The notes beneath the pieces were generated by a model. The model ran no database searches, had not been told where the DNA came from, and saw only the letters and a program-made list of their open reading frames with translations. Below, piece by piece: positions 6,338 to 9,066 of a DNA stretch of 9,066 nt (positions within the stretch are counted from its first letter, which is position 1; each line of letters starts with the position of its first letter). The stretch spans positions 1-9,066 of the forward strand of contig CAJPPE010000045.1 of assembly GCA_905372345.1 (NCBI GenBank), read 5' to 3'. This DNA is from an uncultured Treponema sp. (GTDB taxonomy: Bacteria; Spirochaetota; Spirochaetia; Treponematales; Treponemataceae). A program made the position numbers and the translations under genes.

Positions 6338-7255
6338 TTAAGCTTTAATTCTTGGGTCGATAATACCATAAACAAAATCGACCAATAAATTTACAAAACT
6401 GAATGCAATACAAAAGCAGGTAATTGACCCCATAACCGCCGGTATATCCTTACCTTTAATTGCACTAATCATAAAACTGCCTACACCCGGAAGAGAGAAT
6501 ACAGCTTCTATGACAACCGAACCGGCCATCATTGATCCAAACTGTAAACCTGCAATTGTAACTACAGGAATGAGAACATTTCTTATTTCGTGTTTATTTA
6601 CTATTTCTCTTGGAGTTAGGCCTTTAGCTTTTGCTGTTCGTACAAAATCCGTGCGGACAACTTCCAGCATAGCAGACCTTGTCATTCGCATAATATTTGC
6701 GGCACAAGAAATTCCTACTGCAAAACACGGCATAATAAAACCTTTAAAGCCTGATAGGCCTTGTGATGGCAACCAGCCCAGTCTCAGTGAGAAAAACATA
6801 ATCATCATTAATCCGAACCAAAATGACGGCATTGCGATACCAAGCATACCTAATACTGTTGCCAGTCCATCAATGAAAGAATATTGTTTTAAGGCTGAAA
6901 TTGTTCCCAAGGGAATGCCGACTAAAATTGCTATCAGCATTCCGCCAAGGGCTAATTCTATGGTAATGGGGAACCGTTGAATAACCTCTCTAAAAACATC
7001 GCGATTATTAAAATAAGAGCGGCCTAAATCCCCTTTTATCATATTACCAACATATCGAAAATATCTAACAAAAAAAGGATCGTTAAGCCCTCTTTCAACT
7101 CTCCATCTGTCAATACTTTCTTGAGGCGCCATTTCTCCAAGAGCTAATCTAGCAGGATCGCCAGGAGATAAGTCCAAAACAAAAAAAATTAATAAGGTTA
7201 CGCCCAAAATAACCGGTATTAAAAGAAAAAACCGTTTTAGCACATACTTTAACAT
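6338..7255 (-). CDS. oppB: Oligopeptide ABC transporter permease OppB
   Basis: This 305-residue inner-membrane permease is the partner of OppC. It starts with the OppB-type first helix (about 7-28), then the SPGDPARLALG stretch (30-40), and GLNDPFFVRYFRYVGNMIKG (56-75), typical of OppB/DppB. Further membrane helices fall at about 100-122, 134-158, 171-187, 228-252 and 272-296. The EAA-type ATPase docking loop is around 206-230, with TAKAKGLTPREIV (207-219) and ending in NVLIP. GGGAG (7263-7267) lies 7 bases before the ATG. It is the first gene after the only sizeable gap in the operon, which contains inverted repeats, so oppBCDF and the peptidase may be expressed separately from, or at a lower level than, oppA. 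Confidence 0.94.
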   Translation of the reverse strand: MLKYVLKRFFLLIPVILGVTLLIFFVLDLSPGDPARLALGEMAPQESIDRWRVERGLNDPFFVRYFRYVGNMIKGDLGRSYFNNRDVFREVIQRFPITIELALGGMLIAILVGIPLGTISALKQYSFIDGLATVLGMLGIAMPSFWFGLMMIMFFSLRLGWLPSQGLSGFKGFIMPCFAVGISCAANIMRMTRSAMLEVVRTDFVRTAKAKGLTPREIVNKHEIRNVLIPVVTIAGLQFGSMMAGSVVIEAVFSLPGVGSFMISAIKGKDIPAVMGSITCFCIAFSFVNLLVDFVYGIIDPRIKA

Positions 7256-7273
7256 TTACATACTCCCATAAAA

Positions 7274-7303
7274 ACTATAAAACCTAACCGACCGGTTTGT
7301 TAG
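7274..7303 (-). promoter_or_regulatory. Possible internal promoter ahead of oppB (weak)
   Basis: Read on the minus strand, CTAACA (7303-7298, four of six -35 bases), an 18-bp spacer and TATAGT (7279-7274, five of six -10 bases) could start transcription at about 7267, just before the oppB ribosome binding site. The spacer is filled by the palindromic ACCGGT sequence described below, as expected for a repressed promoter. The match is modest and such matches are common in AT-rich DNA. Confidence 0.25.
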
Positions 7304-7328
7304 AAATGTTTTAAGGACCGGTCGGTTA
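7285..7328. repeat. Inverted repeat with ACCGACCGGT-like palindromes between oppA and oppB
   Basis: Perfect 12-bp arms TAACCGACCGGT (7285-7296) and ACCGGTCGGTTA (7317-7328) are separated by 20 bases. Each arm contains the palindrome ACCGGT. The left copy extends to an 18-bp imperfect palindrome (7285-7302, 7 of 9 positions matching), and the centres of the two copies are 26 bp apart. The block is clearly more GC-rich than its surroundings. It could be a pair of operators; ACCGACCGGTCGGT-like sites are typical of TetR-family repressors. Alternatively it could be an RNA stem that weakens read-through or protects the oppA message. On the minus strand only a broken T run (GGTTTTATAG) follows, so a full terminator is doubtful. 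Confidence 0.7.
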
Positions 7329-7347
7329 AGTACAAATCCAAGTAAAC

Positions 7348-7372
7348 TTACAAAAGCTTCACACTTTTGTAA
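7348..7372 (-). repeat. Stem-loop just downstream of oppA
   Basis: Perfect 9-bp arms TTACAAAAG (7348-7356) and CTTTTGTAA (7364-7372) enclose a 7-base loop, 36 bases after the oppA stop codon. No T run follows on the minus strand, so it is not a standard terminator. A 3' stem-loop of this kind can shield the oppA part of the mRNA from exonucleases, giving more binding protein than permease. That role is inferred. Confidence 0.5.
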
Positions 7373-7407
7373 ATCGTTGTAAAAATTCAACAAATTTTCA
7401 TAAGCAA

Positions 7408-8952
7408 CTACTTGACAGTATGTAATTTATCGAAGTTATGCATATAAATACTGGATACATCAAAGCCTTCAATATTTTTACGCATAGCTATAAAGCCCAT
7501 ATCCGAGCTAAAACCTATAATAGCACATTCTTCTGCAACAACTTTGGCAATGTCTGTATAAGCCTGCAATTTTTCATTATTGTCGTTGGTTGTAGAGCCT
7601 TTTTCTAAAAGTTCTTCTATTCTCGGATCCCAAAAACATGCGTAATTATATCCGCCAGCTGCAACTGTTGCCTTACTGAATAAGGGGCGATATGTATTGT
7701 CCGGCTCTGCATTTGCAACCCAGCCTGCAAACGAACTTTGATGTAATCCCTTGCCGATTCTTTCAACGTACATAGCTCTTTCAACTTGATCTAATACCAA
7801 CTCTATACCTACTTCACGGCAAGCGGCCTGTACAACCTGCAAAGCTCTAGCCTGAGATTCACTTCGGAGTGTACAAGTGAATTTAAATCCATCCGGTTTT
7901 CCGCCTTCTTTTAATTTAGCTTTTGCTTTTTCAAGATCATACTCATATTTTTTTATGTCAGGAGTGTAACCTATGGCTGCAACACCTATACAAGAGTAAT
8001 TAGGCACTGCATAACCGTTACTTTGAATTTTAATAATTGCATCTCGGTCAATACAGTGAGCAACAGCTTGTCTTAGAGCCTTATTATTAAAAGGCTCCTT
8101 TGTTACATTAAAAGCGATACCATTTAATACCGTAGTAATATATTCTTCCATCTTCAAATTTGCATTTGCTTTAATATCATTTACGGAAATAGAGGGAACA
8201 TCTATAAGAACATCAATTTCACCAGCTTCAAGAGCAACCATTCGGGATGTTTCTTCTGGAATGACTTTGAAGATTAAGCCTGGAGATTTTGCTTTTTCTT
8301 TCCAATAGTTTTCATTTCTTACCAGCTCAAACTGGCTGCCAAGAGTCCACGATTTAAAAGTAAAGGGGCCTGTGCCGATTACAGTTTCTGAACTTTCCAT
8401 TTGTTTTCCTGCGGCATCTAAGGGCTCAACAACTTTTTTGCACATAATTGAGCTGCCCATGTGAGACAGTGAAGATGTCAAGGCAGAAGACGGTGTTTTA
8501 AGATGAAGAACAACCTTTAATTTGTCTACAACTTCGATATCACCAACCATTGCAATTAGGTGACCCACCTTCCCTGATTTCTTTTGTCTGTCTAAAGAGA
8601 ATTTAACATCTTCAGCGGTTAAAGGTTCTCCATTGCTAAACGTAATCCCTTCTCGTAACGAAATTTCAAGAGTTTTAGGATCTTTGTAAACTAAGTCCTT
8701 TGCAAGCCAATTTTCAAACTGCATTGTTTTATTATTCAGTTTGACTAATGTTTCAAAAACATTTCTGGTAACACTTGCAGAAGAAACATCATTGTGTAGA
8801 TGCGGATCCAAAGAAGTAATATCAGATTTTTGAGCAATTACAATAAACCCGTCTGCAGAAGATTGCTTTGCTTGCTCTGCATTATTACCTCCACAGCTGA
8901 TAAGACAAAAAACCATCGTAAAAATTAACAAAGCCGTTAATATCCTTTTCAT
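7408..8952 (-). CDS. oppA: Oligopeptide-binding lipoprotein OppA (SBP family 5)
   Basis: This 514-residue extracytoplasmic substrate-binding protein captures peptides and delivers them to OppBC. The N-terminus is a lipoprotein signal: basic MKR, a hydrophobic stretch, then lipobox LISC with lipidated C20. The mature part is a full-length family 5 (PF00496) binding protein, with LDPHLHND (48-55), LREGITFSNGEPLTAEDVKF (99-118) and VIGTGPFTFKSW (191-202), all typical of this fold. ATG 8952 is used because GGAGG lies 6 bases upstream; an in-frame ATG 33 bases earlier would add residues before the signal peptide and lacks a site. The mature protein has seven further cysteines (171, 300, 321, 360, 378, 439, 476), many for an exported protein. 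Being family 5 it might instead bind dipeptides or nickel complexes. The adjoining peptidase favours peptides. Confidence 0.93.
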   Translation of the reverse strand: MKRILTALLIFTMVFCLISCGGNNAEQAKQSSADGFIVIAQKSDITSLDPHLHNDVSSASVTRNVFETLVKLNNKTMQFENWLAKDLVYKDPKTLEISLREGITFSNGEPLTAEDVKFSLDRQKKSGKVGHLIAMVGDIEVVDKLKVVLHLKTPSSALTSSLSHMGSSIMCKKVVEPLDAAGKQMESSETVIGTGPFTFKSWTLGSQFELVRNENYWKEKAKSPGLIFKVIPEETSRMVALEAGEIDVLIDVPSISVNDIKANANLKMEEYITTVLNGIAFNVTKEPFNNKALRQAVAHCIDRDAIIKIQSNGYAVPNYSCIGVAAIGYTPDIKKYEYDLEKAKAKLKEGGKPDGFKFTCTLRSESQARALQVVQAACREVGIELVLDQVERAMYVERIGKGLHQSSFAGWVANAEPDNTYRPLFSKATVAAGGYNYACFWDPRIEELLEKGSTTNDNNEKLQAYTDIAKVVAEECAIIGFSSDMGFIAMRKNIEGFDVSSIYMHNFDKLHTVK

Positions 8953-8958
8953 TTTATA

Positions 8959-8963
8959 CCTCC
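8959..8963 (-). promoter_or_regulatory. Ribosome binding site that sets the oppA start
   Basis: GGAGG on the minus strand lies 6 bases before ATG 8952-8950, directly ahead of the lipoprotein signal sequence MKRILTALL. This excludes the upstream in-frame ATG at 8985-8983, which has no purine-rich site and would place eleven non-signal residues in front. Confidence 0.85.
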
Positions 8964-8996
8964 AAGTACAATAAAATGAGTTCATAAAAGAACTAA

Positions 8997-9056
8997 AATT
9001 TAACTGAGAAAAGAGTAAGATGAAATAATCATCAATACACTTTTCTCAATTAAATT
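8997..9056 (-). repeat. 60-bp inverted repeat in the oppA leader
   Basis: On the minus strand AATTTAATTGAGAAAAG (9056-9040) pairs with CTTTTCTCAGTTAAATT (9013-8997). There are 17 positions with a single difference, which becomes a U·G pair in RNA. The inner part can continue with GTA/TAC (9038-9036 with 9017-9015) and GATGA/TCATC (9033-9029 with 9023-9019) around the loop TTATT, making one long hairpin. It ends 44 bp before the oppA start codon. It may be a 5' leader stem-loop, an operator, or the terminator of a gene beyond the window; a T-rich but broken stretch (TTAGTTCTTTT) follows it. Confidence 0.75.
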
Positions 9057-9062
9057 ATTGTA
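9057..9062 (-). promoter_or_regulatory. Possible -10 element of the oppA promoter
   Basis: On the minus strand TACAAT (9062-9057) matches five of six -10 bases. It would start transcription at about 9050, near the beginning of the inverted repeat. The corresponding -35 would lie beyond the right end of the window, so it cannot be checked here. Confidence 0.3.
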
Positions 9063-9066
9063 ACAT

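Noticed and set aside
6510..6980. 156-codon open frame on the + strand inside oppB
   Set aside because: It is antisense to the conserved permease core. No ribosome binding site or recognisable motif supports it.
7285..7328. Full intrinsic terminator between oppA and oppB
   Set aside because: The 20-base loop is long and the following T run is interrupted (TTTTATAG), so complete termination is unlikely. Attenuation or an operator is kept as the alternative.
8953..8985. Longer OppA start at the ATG 8985-8983
   Set aside because: It would put eleven residues before a classical lipoprotein signal peptide, and the GGAGG site serves the ATG at 8952.
1..9066. Mobile elements, CRISPR arrays, toxin-antitoxin or defence genes
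   Set aside because: No transposase, integrase, regularly spaced repeats or small paired genes were seen. The tRNA end at the left could in principle be an attachment site, but it is followed directly by ffs, not by an integrase or a repeat.

Overview
The window is AT-rich and bacterial. It fits an oral-type treponeme, with Treponema denticola or a close relative as my best guess. The reasons are the overall base composition, a short Spirochaete-type SRP RNA, a PilZ plus TPR gene pair, and a large peptide-uptake operon, as expected of an amino-acid and peptide fermenter. This assignment comes from recognition of style, not from a database match. I see no mobile element, CRISPR array, prophage or obvious foreign island.

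Left end (1-149, + strand). The window opens inside a serine tRNA that keeps its variable arm, T arm and 3' acceptor strand. Only about one base later comes the small bacterial SRP RNA (4.5S, ffs), which ends in its own terminal stem and a T run. The two RNAs look like one processed transcript.

PilZ/TPR pair (163-2312, + strand). A strong promoter-like sequence (TTGACC, 17-bp spacer, TATCAT) sits so close to the first plausible ATG (198) that the mRNA may be leaderless. The first gene encodes a 313-residue PilZ protein with both c-di-GMP-binding motifs intact. The second, 39 bp downstream with a good ribosome binding site, encodes a 377-residue TPR protein of unknown role. A GC-rich bidirectional terminator at 2333-2370 closes this unit and also the convergent operon from the right.

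Peptide operon (9066 down to 2381, - strand). The order of transcription is oppA (lipoprotein binding protein), oppB and oppC (permeases), oppD and oppF (ATPases), then an M42-family metallopeptidase. From oppB to the peptidase the genes are 17 bp apart or closer, and oppD/oppF overlap by ATGA. The only larger gap, 152 bp between oppA and oppB, holds two inverted repeats. One contains ACCGACCGGT-like palindromes that could be an operator. Upstream of oppA a 60-bp near-perfect inverted repeat would fold at the 5' end of the transcript. The layout suggests capture of oligopeptides by a lipid-anchored OppA, ATP-driven import through OppBCDF, and cytoplasmic trimming by the co-expressed aminopeptidase.

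The gene families are well known and I do not see a clearly new multi-gene system. The points most worth a second look are the non-coding ones: the tRNA-ffs junction, the probable leaderless pilZ start, and the structured regions flanking oppA. The sub-family of the M42 enzyme and the altered OppF signature motif are also worth checking.
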